Positions 1-11,985 of a stretch of DNA of 22,432 bases are shown here, piece after piece (position 1 is the first letter of the stretch; each line of letters opens with the position of its first letter). A model generated the notes under the pieces. The model had not been told where the DNA came from and ran no database searches. It saw nothing but the letters and a program-made list of their open reading frames with translations. The DNA comes from an uncultured Succinivibrio sp. (GTDB taxonomy: Bacteria > Pseudomonadota > Gammaproteobacteria > Enterobacterales > Succinivibrionaceae): positions 1-22,432 of the forward strand of contig CAAGAC010000036.1 of NCBI GenBank assembly GCA_900767695.1, in the 5' to 3' direction. A program made the translations under genes and the position numbers.

Positions 1-16
1 GACGCTCTTCCGATCT
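1..16 (+). other. Illumina sequencing adapter remnant
   Basis: The first 16 bases, GACGCTCTTCCGATCT, are identical to the 3' end of the standard Illumina (TruSeq read 1) adapter. The match sits exactly at the window edge and bacterial-looking sequence starts right after it. This is untrimmed adapter at a contig end, so nothing should be inferred from these bases. Confidence 0.93.
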
Positions 17-17
17 G

Positions 18-62
18 TCGTTCCTGGGCGGCATGCTGCCCCTTGCAAAGTCGCTTCTTTAA
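18..62 (+). CDS. C-terminal remnant of an upstream gene (possible)
   Basis: Directly after the adapter one frame is open for 14 codons (SFLGGMLPLAKSLL) and ends at TAA 60-62. The dgoD Shine-Dalgarno begins one base later. This spacing is what a co-transcribed upstream gene would give, perhaps another dgo gene, but 14 residues cannot be assigned to a family and the frame could be open by chance. Confidence 0.3.
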   Translation, partial: SFLGGMLPLAKSLL

Positions 63-77
63 GGGAGGAGAAGGATC

Positions 78-1226
78 ATGAAGATCACCGCACTCAAGAC
101 CTACCGCGTCCCTCCGCGCTGGCTCTTTGTAAAAATCGAGACCGACGAGGGAGTCGTCGGCTGGGGCGAGCCCGTGGTGGAGGGGCATGCCAAGACCGTC
201 GAGGCCGCCGTCCACGAGATAGCAGACTACATTACGGGCAAGGACCCCTCGCGCATCAACGACATCTGGAACATGCTCTACCGCACCCGCTTCTACCGCG
301 GTGGTCCGGTGATGATGTCCGCGATCGCAGGCGTCGATCAGGCGCTCTGGGACATCAAGGGCAAGGCTCTTGGCGTCAATGTGACCGAGCTCTTAGGCGG
401 GCGCTGCCGCGACCGGATCAAGGCCTACAGCTGGGTCGGCGGCGACCGCCCCTCGGATGTTGCCAACGGGATCCGCAAGCTCCAGAAGATTGGCTTTGAC
501 ACCTTCAAGCTCAACGGCTGCGAGGATCTTGCCTTCATTGACACCCACAGGAAGGTCGAGCATTCCATAGCGATTGCCAACGAGATCCGCGACACTTTCG
601 GCGACGACATCGAGTTCGCGCTCGACTTCCACGGCCGCGTGACCGCCCCGATGGCGAAGATCATGATGAAGGAGCTCGAGCCATGCCGCCCGCTCTTCAT
701 CGAGGAGCCGGTGCTTGCCGAGAACTGCGAGTACTACCGCATCCTCGCCGACGAGAGCAGCCTCATCATCGCCGCAGGCGAGCGCATGTACTCGCGCTGG
801 GACTTCCGCAGGGTGCTCGAGGGCAGGGGAGTCTCGATCCTCCAGCCCGATCTCTCGCACGCAGGCGGCATCACCGAGTGCATGAGGATAGCCGCAATGG
901 CCGAGGCCTACGACGTGGCGCTCGCCCCGCACTGCCCGCTGGGGCCGGTTGCGCTGGCATCGTGCCTTGCTGTCGACATGGTCTGCTACAACGCGGCCAT
1001 CCAGGAGCAGAGCATGGGGATCCACTACAACCAGGGCGCGGAGCTTCTGACCTACGTGAAAAACCCCGAGGACTTCGACATGTCAGACGGCTACCTGCAC
1101 GCGCTGACCAAGCCAGGCCTCGGCGTCGAGGTGGACGAGGAGGCCCTGATCAAGGCTTCAAAGCAGGACGTCTCCTGGCACAACCCGGTGTGGCGCCATC
1201 CGGACGGCTCGGTCTCCGAGTGGTGA
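78..1226 (+). CDS. dgoD: D-galactonate dehydratase
   Basis: Dehydrates D-galactonate to 2-dehydro-3-deoxy-D-galactonate, the first step of the cytoplasmic DeLey-Doudoroff galactonate route. The 382 residues equal the E. coli DgoD length and the sequence aligns throughout from recall (PPRW near the start, [29 protein letters not shown]). The enolase-superfamily (mandelate racemase type) metal ligands are D183, E209 and E235, with catalytic H185 and H285, at the same numbers as in E. coli. The start is fixed by GGGAGGAG at 63-70. The rest of a dgo cluster (kinase, aldolase, transporter, regulator) would lie left of the contig end. No dgo gene follows, and two hairpins close the unit. Confidence 0.95.
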   Translation: MKITALKTYRVPPRWLFVKIETDEGVVGWGEPVVEGHAKTVEAAVHEIADYITGKDPSRINDIWNMLYRTRFYRGGPVMMSAIAGVDQALWDIKGKALGVNVTELLGGRCRDRIKAYSWVGGDRPSDVANGIRKLQKIGFDTFKLNGCEDLAFIDTHRKVEHSIAIANEIRDTFGDDIEFALDFHGRVTAPMAKIMMKELEPCRPLFIEEPVLAENCEYYRILADESSLIIAAGERMYSRWDFRRVLEGRGVSILQPDLSHAGGITECMRIAAMAEAYDVALAPHCPLGPVALASCLAVDMVCYNAAIQEQSMGIHYNQGAELLTYVKNPEDFDMSDGYLHALTKPGLGVEVDEEALIKASKQDVSWHNPVWRHPDGSVSEW

Positions 1227-1247
1227 TCTGAAGGCGCAATAGCAAGT

Positions 1248-1274
1248 GAAGGGGGCGCCAAAGGCGCCCCCTTC
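1248..1274 (+). terminator. Hairpin downstream of dgoD
   Basis: A perfect 12-bp stem (1248-1259 with 1263-1274) closes on an AAA loop 22 bases after the dgoD stop. It is followed only by AACTTT, so it may act as a 3'-end stabiliser or a weak terminator ahead of the stronger one next to it. Confidence 0.6.
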
Positions 1275-1282
1275 AACTTTCC

Positions 1283-1310
1283 AAAAGCGGCTCCTAAAGG
1301 CCGCTTTTTT
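1283..1310 (+). terminator. Intrinsic terminator after dgoD
   Basis: AAAAGCGGC (1283-1291) pairs with GCCGCTTTT (1300-1308) around an 8-base loop and runs into six T. This is a canonical rho-independent terminator and ends the dgoD transcript before the aspS promoter. Confidence 0.85.
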
Positions 1311-1333
1311 GCTGTGCGCGGCCTCGCAATTTC

Positions 1334-1362
1334 TTGATGATGCGTGCTGTTCCCCATATAAT
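1334..1362 (+). promoter_or_regulatory. Sigma-70 promoter for aspS
   Basis: TTGATG at 1334-1339 and a perfect TATAAT at 1357-1362 are separated by 17 bases. Transcription would start near 1369, leaving a GC-rich leader of about 137 nt before the aspS start. It lies just behind the dgoD terminator. Confidence 0.8.
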
Positions 1363-1505
1363 ATTCAGTTCAGATTAACAGAGCCGCGTGGGCATTGCGC
1401 CTTGCATTGCGCGGCGCTGGGCACGGGCGATCCCAAAAGCCAGGCCCCAGAAGAGGCCTTGGCAGGGGAGCGTCCGCGCTTGATGCATCCGGAGGCTTTT
1501 TTTCT

Positions 1506-3278
<1,773 letters not shown>

Positions 3279-3313
3279 CCCAGGGACACGGTTTTTCAGG
3301 CACAGATCACACA

Positions 3314-3336
3314 GGGTGCGCGGATGCGCCCCTTTT
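3314..3336 (+). terminator. Weak intercistronic hairpin aspS-yebC
   Basis: GGG-GCGC (with one bulged T) at 3314-3321 pairs with GCGC-CCC at 3326-3332, followed by four T. It is short and imperfect, so it could attenuate read-through from aspS into yebC and is unlikely to stop it completely. Confidence 0.35.
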
Positions 3337-3353
3337 AACGGAGAAAATCAGCT

Positions 3354-4115
3354 ATGTCAGGACATTCCAAGTGGGCGAACATCCGCTTCCGCAAGGCAGC
3401 TCAGGACGCCAAGCGCGGCAAGGTATTCACCAAGCTCATCCGCGAGATCACGACCGCGGCCCGCACCGGCGGCGGCGAGGAGGCCAACAACCCGAGGCTG
3501 CGCGCGGCCGTGGTTGCCGCCCTCGCGCAGAACATGACCCGCGACACCATCAAGCGCGCCATTGAGCGCGGCGCCGGCGGCGGCGAGGGCGCGGATCTCG
3601 AGAACATCACCTACGAGGGCTACGGCGTCGGCGGCATCGCCGTGATGGTCGAGTGCATGACCGACAACCACAACCGCACCGCCTCCGACGTGCGCCACGC
3701 CTTCACCAAGTTCGGCGGCAACCTCGGCACCTCCGGCTCCGTCTCCTACCTCTTCACGAAGAAGGGCGTCATCACCTTCGCTCCCGACGAGGACGGCAAG
3801 ATGCCAGTCGACGAGGACAAGGCCATGGAGATCGGCCTCGACGCCGGCGCCGACGACGTGGTGAGCAACGATGACGGCTCGATCGACGTCTACACCACCC
3901 CCGAGGCGTTTGCAGACGTGGTCGAGGCCTTCGACAAGAAGGGGATCAAGCCGGTCTCCGCCGAGATCACCGAGGTTCCCTCCACCGAGGTCAAGATCGA
4001 CAAGGAGGCTGCCGTCAAGTTCATGCACATGATCGACGCGCTCGAGGACCTCGACGACACCCAGCAGGTCTACCACAACGCCGAGCTGCCCGAGGACTTC
4101 GAGCCTGCGGAGTAG
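3354..4115 (+). CDS. yebC: YebC/PmpR-family protein
   Basis: The 253 residues start [10 protein letters not shown], the family hallmark, followed by [29 protein letters not shown] and [14 protein letters not shown]. Family members were first annotated as transcriptional regulators. More recent work describes YebC proteins as translation factors relieving ribosome stalling at proline-rich stretches. Which role applies here cannot be read from sequence. The length matches the family and GGAGAA upstream supports the start. It is probably co-transcribed with aspS across a 75-base gap. ruvC, often next to yebC in Gammaproteobacteria, does not follow; rpoD does. Confidence 0.93.
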   Translation: MSGHSKWANIRFRKAAQDAKRGKVFTKLIREITTAARTGGGEEANNPRLRAAVVAALAQNMTRDTIKRAIERGAGGGEGADLENITYEGYGVGGIAVMVECMTDNHNRTASDVRHAFTKFGGNLGTSGSVSYLFTKKGVITFAPDEDGKMPVDEDKAMEIGLDAGADDVVSNDDGSIDVYTTPEAFADVVEAFDKKGIKPVSAEITEVPSTEVKIDKEAAVKFMHMIDALEDLDDTQQVYHNAELPEDFEPAE

Positions 4116-4136
4116 GCTCAAGGCCATTAATGCACA

Positions 4137-4167
4137 GGCCGGGCCGCCCCCGGCCATTTGCATTTTT
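4137..4167 (+). terminator. Intrinsic terminator after yebC
   Basis: GGCCGGG (4137-4143) pairs with CCCGGCC (4149-4155) around CCGCC, followed by the T-rich ATTTGCATTTTT. The T-rich tail overlaps the -35 element of the rpoD promoter. Confidence 0.7.
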
Positions 4168-4185
4168 CAGAATATGGTCTATAAA
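4158..4185 (+). promoter_or_regulatory. Sigma-70 promoter for rpoD
   Basis: TTGCAT (4158-4163) and TATAAA (4180-4185) are 16 bases apart, giving a start near 4192. This lies inside the tail of the yebC terminator and leaves a leader of about 195 nt before rpoD. Confidence 0.65.
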
Positions 4186-4221
4186 CTCTAATTCGGGACA
4201 GAGGGCGATTTCCCCTGTCAC

Positions 4222-4323
4222 GCCTGGCGTCATCAAGGACGCCAGGCCCCGCCCCCGCGCCAGGGGCGCGCTTGCGGCGGACGCGCCGGGAGCGCTGGCG
4301 CGGCGGGGATGCAAGATCCCCGC
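4222..4323 (+). promoter_or_regulatory. Structured 5' leader of rpoD
   Basis: The leader between promoter and start codon contains a perfect 10-bp stem (4222-4231 with 4238-4247, loop ATCAAG). A second perfect 8-bp stem follows (4303-4310 with 4316-4323, loop GCAAG), and the DNA between them is very GC-rich. There is no U-tract, so these are not terminators. No known riboswitch family was recognised. A role in translation or stability of the sigma-factor mRNA is inference. Confidence 0.45.
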
Positions 4324-4386
4324 GGGGACGGGACGGCGCTTCTTGCGCGAAGCAACTGCAGCAAAGGCAAAAATCCAGGATACTAG

Positions 4387-6390
<2,004 letters not shown>

Positions 6391-6407
6391 GAACCCTCCA
6401 AAAGATG

Positions 6408-6435
6408 AAAAGCCCGGCCATGCGCCGGGCTTTTT
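6408..6435 (+). terminator. Intrinsic terminator after rpoD
   Basis: AAAAGCCCGGC (6408-6418) pairs with GCCGGGCTTTT (6424-6434) around a CATGC loop, with a T-run through 6435. Confidence 0.9.
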
Positions 6436-6498
6436 GTTGGGATCACCTTTGGACCTGCGCTGCCCCTTTCTCGATCTCCTCAAAAAGACAGACATCAC

Positions 6499-6535
6499 TT
6501 TTGGTGCGGCCAAAATTTTTGCGCCGCGGCCAAAA
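6499..6535. promoter_or_regulatory. Operator-like repeats upstream of the ABC/creatininase operon
   Basis: The decamer GCGGCCAAAA occurs twice exactly 20 bases apart (6506-6515 and 6526-6535). The first copy is the right arm of TTTTGG-N5-CCAAAA (6499-6515). The second faces an imperfect left arm, TTTTTG-N8-CCAAAA (6516-6535). Two sites two helical turns apart are what a cooperative dimeric repressor or activator would use. No convincing -35/-10 pair was found in the rest of the 6436-6701 gap, though TTATCT (6561-6566) could be a -10. Confidence 0.4.
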
Positions 6536-6701
6536 CCTGCTCTTGTTAAATCCAACTTACTTATCTGCAAGGAAAATCGTCTTGAACGCTGGACGCACCC
6601 TTTTGGGATCGCGCGCCCATGATCGTGCAGGCACGGCGGGGCGGCGCGCGCGGCACTTATCCTGACCTCAGGGAAAAACACAAGCTTTCAAGGGTGCAGC
6701 A

Positions 6702-7799
<1,098 letters not shown>

Positions 7800-7837
7800 G
7801 GCAGGATCTGAGCAGGCATAGGCATTCAAAAGTTCTG

Positions 7838-7854
7838 CAGGCCCGCAGGGCCTG
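7838..7854 (+). other. Intercistronic hairpin 1 (ATPase / binding protein)
   Basis: CAGGCCC (7838-7844) and GGGCCTG (7848-7854) form a perfect 7-bp stem with a GCA loop in the 96-base gap. No T-run follows, so it more likely affects RNA processing or stability than termination. Confidence 0.5.
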
Positions 7855-7895
7855 GCTTACAGCAAAGCAATTCATAACCAAGTGAGGACTACCCA

Positions 7896-8933
7896 ATGAA
7901 GAAAGCAATCGCCGCAATCATGTCCGCCGCCGTCGCCGCGGCAATCGCCTCCAGCGCAGCCTATGCCGGGGATGCCGGGGAGCTCGTGTTCGTCGACTGG
8001 GGCGGGACCAACACCGACGCCCGCATCGAGAAGAACATCAAGCCCTTCGAGGAGAAGACCGGGATCAAGGTGACCGTGGTCACCCCGTCGGACTACGCCA
8101 AGCTCATCGCCATGGTCGAGAACGGCACCACCGAGTGGGACGTCATGAACTGCGACGCCTACTGGGGCGTCTACGCAGGCGACAAGGGGTACCTCGAGCC
8201 CATCGACTACAAGGTGGTCACCGAGAAGCTCGACAAGGCCGTGGAGCTGCCCTTCGTGGTCGGCGCCGAGGTGTACGACTCCGTGATCTCCTGGAACAAG
8301 GACAAGTACAGCGCCGGCACCGCCCCGAAGAACTGGGCCGAGTTCTTCGACACCAAGAAGTTCCCGGGCAAGAGGGCGATGTGGCAGTACCCGGTGACCG
8401 TGCTCGAGGCCGCGCTGCTCGCAGACGGAGTGCCGATGGACAAGCTCTACCCGCTCGATCTCGACCGCGCCTTCAAGAAGCTCGACACCATCAAGGACTC
8501 GATAGTCTGGTGGACCAAGGGCGCGCAGCCCTCGCAGATGCTCTCAACCGGCGAGGCCGACATCGCGCTGGCCTGGTCTGGCCGCATCCTCACCGCCCAG
8601 GATCAGGGATCCCCTGTGGACATCACCTACAACGAGGGCATGAGGATTGCCGCAGGCTGGGTCGTGCCCAAGGGCGCGCCCAACCGCGAGAACGCGATGA
8701 AGTTCATCAACTACGTGAGCTCGGCCGAGGCCCAGGCAGGCTTCAGCTCGATGATCCCCTACGGCTCGACCAACCCCGAGGCCGTGAAGCTCCTCGACTC
8801 CAAGCAGATAGACCGCATCGGCCAGAACCCCGAGCAGATCAAGCACGAGTTCTACATCGACAACGACTACTGGGCCAAGAACCTCAACGAGGTGGTCGAG
8901 CGCTTCAACGCCTGGCTGCTCGAGAGCAAGTAA
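7896..8933 (+). CDS. Periplasmic solute-binding protein, PotD/PotF-like
   Basis: Captures the ligand in the periplasm and hands it to the permease pair. The N-terminus is a clear signal peptide: MKK, a long Ala-rich hydrophobic core, and AYA at 22-24, with likely cleavage before GDAG. No lipobox cysteine is present. The mature part opens with LVFVDWGGTNTDA and continues as an SBP_bac_8-type fold (345 residues in total), as in spermidine/putrescine and related amine-binding proteins. GAGGA upstream supports the start. The ligand is unknown. Polyamine is the default for the family, but creatinine or another cyclic amidine is suggested by the two hydrolases downstream. Confidence 0.9.
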   Translation: MKKAIAAIMSAAVAAAIASSAAYAGDAGELVFVDWGGTNTDARIEKNIKPFEEKTGIKVTVVTPSDYAKLIAMVENGTTEWDVMNCDAYWGVYAGDKGYLEPIDYKVVTEKLDKAVELPFVVGAEVYDSVISWNKDKYSAGTAPKNWAEFFDTKKFPGKRAMWQYPVTVLEAALLADGVPMDKLYPLDLDRAFKKLDTIKDSIVWWTKGAQPSQMLSTGEADIALAWSGRILTAQDQGSPVDITYNEGMRIAAGWVVPKGAPNRENAMKFINYVSSAEAQAGFSSMIPYGSTNPEAVKLLDSKQIDRIGQNPEQIKHEFYIDNDYWAKNLNEVVERFNAWLLESK

Positions 8934-8958
8934 GGCAAAGGCTAGAGCCATAAAAATC

Positions 8959-8980
8959 GGCGCGGGGTTCGCCCCGCGCC
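8959..8980 (+). other. Intercistronic hairpin 2 (binding protein / permease)
   Basis: A perfect 9-bp stem (8959-8967 with 8972-8980) closes on a TTCG loop just after the binding-protein gene. No T-run follows. In transporter operons such hairpins commonly protect the binding-protein mRNA so that it outnumbers the permease message. That role is inferred here. Confidence 0.6.
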
Positions 8981-9005
8981 CAGGATTTAAAGGGAGGAGG
9001 ACAGC

Positions 9006-9872
9006 ATGAAGGCGCAGACTGCATCGCCAGGGGCGCAGAGGGTCAAGGCAGCCGCCAAGTGGCTGCTGCTCGGAGTGCCGCTTGCCTACGTGGCGCTCGC
9101 CATGGGGATCCCGATGATCGGGATCTTCATAAAAAGCATCGCGACGCCCAAGGGGCTCACGCTCGCGTTCTATGGAAAGGCGCTCTCGGAGCGCCTGTAC
9201 CTCGGCGTCCTCTTCTCGACGGTGGAGACTGCCTTCATCGTCACCATCCTCTGCCTGGCGCTTGCCTACCCCATGGCCTATTTAAGCGTCAGCGCCAGAA
9301 GCCCGAGGGTGAGGGCGATCATCACCGGAGGCGTGCTCATTCCCTACTGGATCAGCATGCTCGTGAGGATCTTCGCCTGGCAGGTGATCCTGCAGAACAA
9401 CGGCCTCGTGAACCAGGCCCTGATGTTCCTCGGGCTCGTGAAGTCGCCCGTGAAGCTCCTCTACACCGACATCGCGGTGGTCATCTCGCTCACGCACATC
9501 CTGCTGCCCGTGATGTTCCTAAGCCTCCAGACCAACATGAGGCTCATCGACCGCAACCTGATGCTGGCCTCCTCGGTGATGGGCGGGACCAGGCTCTACG
9601 GCTTCGTCCACGTCTTCCTGCCGCTGTCAAAGGGCGGGATGGTCTCGGGCTCGATCATGGTCTTCGTGCTGGCGCTTGGCTTCTACATCGCACCGGCGCT
9701 CCTGGGCGGGCCTGACAACATGATGCTCTCGAACCTGATTGAGATCAGCATGAACAACTTCAACTGGGGGCTTGCCTCGGCGCTCTCCATCGAGCTCCTG
9801 CTCCTCGTCTACGTCATCATCGGCGTGGCCTTCCACTTCACCGGCAACATATTCATCAAGGGGGCAAGATAG
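9006..9872 (+). CDS. ABC transporter permease, PotB-type
   Basis: Inner-membrane subunit of the importer. The 288-residue protein has about six hydrophobic segments, the first at about 17-40 (LLLGVPLAYVALAMGIPMIG). It carries the cytoplasmic EAA-type loop LMLASSVMGGTRLYGFVHVFLPLSKGG, which docks to the ATPase. The start is fixed by GGGAGGAGG ending at 9000, five bases before ATG. Its stop codon is immediately followed by the ATG of the second permease, so the two are translationally coupled. Confidence 0.9.
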   Translation: MKAQTASPGAQRVKAAAKWLLLGVPLAYVALAMGIPMIGIFIKSIATPKGLTLAFYGKALSERLYLGVLFSTVETAFIVTILCLALAYPMAYLSVSARSPRVRAIITGGVLIPYWISMLVRIFAWQVILQNNGLVNQALMFLGLVKSPVKLLYTDIAVVISLTHILLPVMFLSLQTNMRLIDRNLMLASSVMGGTRLYGFVHVFLPLSKGGMVSGSIMVFVLALGFYIAPALLGGPDNMMLSNLIEISMNNFNWGLASALSIELLLLVYVIIGVAFHFTGNIFIKGAR

Positions 9873-10631
9873 ATGCTGTACTTCTTCGTTTTCCTGATGC
9901 TCTTCATCATCATCGCCCCGGCGCTGGTGATAGTCCCGCAGTCGTTCACCACGCTCAACTACTTCATCTATCCCATAAAGTCGTTCTCGCTCAAGTGGTA
10001 CGACAAGTTCATGCAGAACGGCGAGTGGCTGACCTCCCTGGAGCGCTCGCTTGCGATCGCGGTCATGGCAGCGATAGCGGCGACCATCCTCGGCACCCTG
10101 GCCGCGCTCGCGGTCAACCGCCTGGAGTTCAAGGGCAAGAGGATCTTCATGAACCTGATGCTCACCCCGATGATCGTGCCGGTGGTGATCACGGGCGTGG
10201 CGCTCTACGCAAGCTTTGCAAAGATTGGCCTCAACAACACCATCCCGGGCCTTGTGATGGCGCACAGCCTGCTTGCAATCCCGATGGTCTTCCTCACCAT
10301 GTCGTCGGCGCTCGCGCGCTACGACCAGACATTGGAGCTTGCCGCGATGTCGATGGGATCGACCCCGGCAGGGGCTTTCTTCCGGGTGACGCTGCCGGTG
10401 CTGCGCCCGGCGGTCGTGACCTCGGCGCTCCTATCATTCGTGACCTCGCTTGACGAGGTGGTCGTGACCATCTTCGTGTCGGGAGCGAACACCAAAACCC
10501 TCCCGATGGTGATGTGGGAGAACCTGAGGACCGCCATCGATCCGACCGTCGCGGTCGCCGCGACCTTCCTCATCATCCTGACGCTCGGCATGTACGTGAT
10601 AAGCCAGGTTGTGCAGTCGAAGGGCAGATAG
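9873..10631 (+). CDS. ABC transporter permease, PotC-type
   Basis: Second inner-membrane subunit, 252 residues. It begins with a membrane segment (LYFFVFLMLFIIIAPALVIV) and has an EAA loop, LELAAMSMGSTPAGAFFRVTLPVLRP. Its ATG directly abuts the TAG of the first permease. The coding sequence is followed by a 61-base gap with a hairpin and then the CodA-like gene. Confidence 0.9.
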   Translation: MLYFFVFLMLFIIIAPALVIVPQSFTTLNYFIYPIKSFSLKWYDKFMQNGEWLTSLERSLAIAVMAAIAATILGTLAALAVNRLEFKGKRIFMNLMLTPMIVPVVITGVALYASFAKIGLNNTIPGLVMAHSLLAIPMVFLTMSSALARYDQTLELAAMSMGSTPAGAFFRVTLPVLRPAVVTSALLSFVTSLDEVVVTIFVSGANTKTLPMVMWENLRTAIDPTVAVAATFLIILTLGMYVISQVVQSKGR

Positions 10632-10639
10632 CATCACAT

Positions 10640-10659
10640 GGCCGCGCCCAGGCGCGGCC
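10640..10659 (+). other. Intercistronic hairpin 3 (permease / deaminase)
   Basis: GGCCGCGC (10640-10647) and GCGCGGCC (10652-10659) form a perfect 8-bp stem with a CCAG loop. There is no U-tract. This is the third such hairpin in the operon. Confidence 0.5.
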
Positions 10660-10692
10660 GCAACCTTGAATACGAAACAGAAGAAGAGACAA

Positions 10693-11946
10693 ATGGGCAT
10701 TACCGCTTACAAGAACGCCTTGCTCCCTGAGAAGGAGGGGCTTTACGACATCGTGGTGCAGGACGGCAAATTCCTCGAGATAGCGCCGGGCGCGGCCGCG
10801 CGCCACCCGGACGCCAGGGTTGAGGATCTCGGAGGCAGGCTCGTCAGCGCCCCCTTTGCCGACGCCCACATCCACTTTGACTACTTCTACACCGCGGCAT
10901 TGCCCAGCAAGGGCAACGGCTCGGGCACGCTCTTCGAGGCCATTGACAACTGGTCTTTGTTCAAGGAGTCACTGGACAAGCGCTCGGTGCGCGAGCGCGC
11001 GCTCAAGGGCATCAGGCAGATGATCGCAAACGGCGTGCAGTACGCCCGCACCCACGTCGACGTCACCGCAAAGAAGCAGACCGCGCTCGAGGTGATGCTG
11101 GAGCTTAAGGAAGAGCTTGCGCCCTACATGGAGATCCAGATAGTGGCCTTCCCGCAGGAGGGATACTACGCCTACGAGGGCGGTGACAAGTGCGTCGAGC
11201 AGGCGCTGAGGATGGGCGCCGACGTCGTGGGCGGGATCCCGCACTACGAGTTCACCCGCGAGGAGGGCGTCAGATCCATCGAGAAGGGCTTCGAGCTTGC
11301 GCAGAAGTACGGCAAGCTCATCGACTTCCACTGCGACGAGTCCGACGACGAGCAGTCGCGCTTCTCCGAGGTCCTGGCCTCGCTTGCCTGGCACAGCGGG
11401 ATGCAGGGGATGGTCACCGCCTCGCACACCTGCGCGATGGGCTCCTACAACGGCGCCTACGCCTTCAAGATGATGAGCAAGTACAAGAAGGCCGGACTCA
11501 ACTTCGTAAGCTGCCCGACCGAGAACTGCTACCTCCAGGGCCGCTTCGACAATTTCCCGCAGCGCCGCGGCCTGACCCGCGTCGAGCAGCTCACCGACAA
11601 CGGCCTCAACGTCTGCTTTGCCCAGGACTCGATCTCCGATCCCTGGTACCCGCTCGGCAACGGCAGCCTGATGCACCAGCTCGACTTCGGGCTGCACCTT
11701 GCCCACATGATGACCATCCCGCAGATAGTCTCCTCGCTCAAGTTCGTGACCACGAACGGCGCCAGGACCATGCGCGTCGAGGACTACGGCCTGGAGGCTG
11801 GGAAAAGCGCCAGCTTCGTGGTCCTCGACGAGGACAACGTGGTCGACGCGGTGCGCAACACCGCGCACGTGATCCTGAGCGTGCGCAAGGGAGCCGAGAT
11901 CATGAGAAAGCAGCCTGAAAAGCTGCTCACCCCGATGCCGGAATGA
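10693..11946 (+). CDS. CodA-family amidohydrolase (cytosine/creatinine deaminase-like)
   Basis: Metal-dependent cytoplasmic deaminase of 417 residues, aligning along its length with E. coli CodA from recall (SGTLFEAI, IANGVQYARTHVDV, IVAFPQEG, HCDESDDEQSRF, VTASHT, NGAYAFK, LQGRFD, RRGLTRV, DPWYPLG). Metal and catalytic residues map to H59, H61, H213, E216, H245 and D312, and substrate-binding Gln is Q155. Next to the metal Asp, CodA has His-Asp-Asp while this protein has Q311-D312-S313, so substrate preference probably differs. Some CodA-type enzymes deaminate creatinine to N-methylhydantoin, and a creatininase-like gene follows by 39 bases. I therefore favour creatinine or a similar ring over cytosine. 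The open frame extends 28 codons upstream through the hairpin, and I reject that extension. Confidence 0.88.
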   Translation: MGITAYKNALLPEKEGLYDIVVQDGKFLEIAPGAAARHPDARVEDLGGRLVSAPFADAHIHFDYFYTAALPSKGNGSGTLFEAIDNWSLFKESLDKRSVRERALKGIRQMIANGVQYARTHVDVTAKKQTALEVMLELKEELAPYMEIQIVAFPQEGYYAYEGGDKCVEQALRMGADVVGGIPHYEFTREEGVRSIEKGFELAQKYGKLIDFHCDESDDEQSRFSEVLASLAWHSGMQGMVTASHTCAMGSYNGAYAFKMMSKYKKAGLNFVSCPTENCYLQGRFDNFPQRRGLTRVEQLTDNGLNVCFAQDSISDPWYPLGNGSLMHQLDFGLHLAHMMTIPQIVSSLKFVTTNGARTMRVEDYGLEAGKSASFVVLDEDNVVDAVRNTAHVILSVRKGAEIMRKQPEKLLTPMPE

Positions 11947-11985
11947 AGAAAAGGAAGAGAAAAGGCGAGAGGAGGATAGGAAAAA

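Noticed and set aside
1395..1505. N-terminal extension of AspRS
   Set aside because: The frame stays open upstream, but the residues do not resemble AspRS, the stretch lies in the leader behind a consensus promoter, and GGAGG at 1491-1495 points to ATG 1506.
3357..4163. 268-codon minus-strand frame over yebC
   Set aside because: It is antisense to a conserved gene and low in complexity (Val/Leu/Gly/Asp-rich), a by-product of strong GC-rich codon bias.
6575..6665. Small ORF before the ABC ATPase (TTG start after AAGGAAAA)
   Set aside because: It has a weak start codon and a random-looking, Arg/Gly-rich product with no family resemblance, and no coupling to the next gene.
10609..10692. 28-codon extension of the CodA-like protein
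   Set aside because: It would run through the permease end and the GC hairpin. ATG 10693 gives an N-terminus that aligns with CodA.
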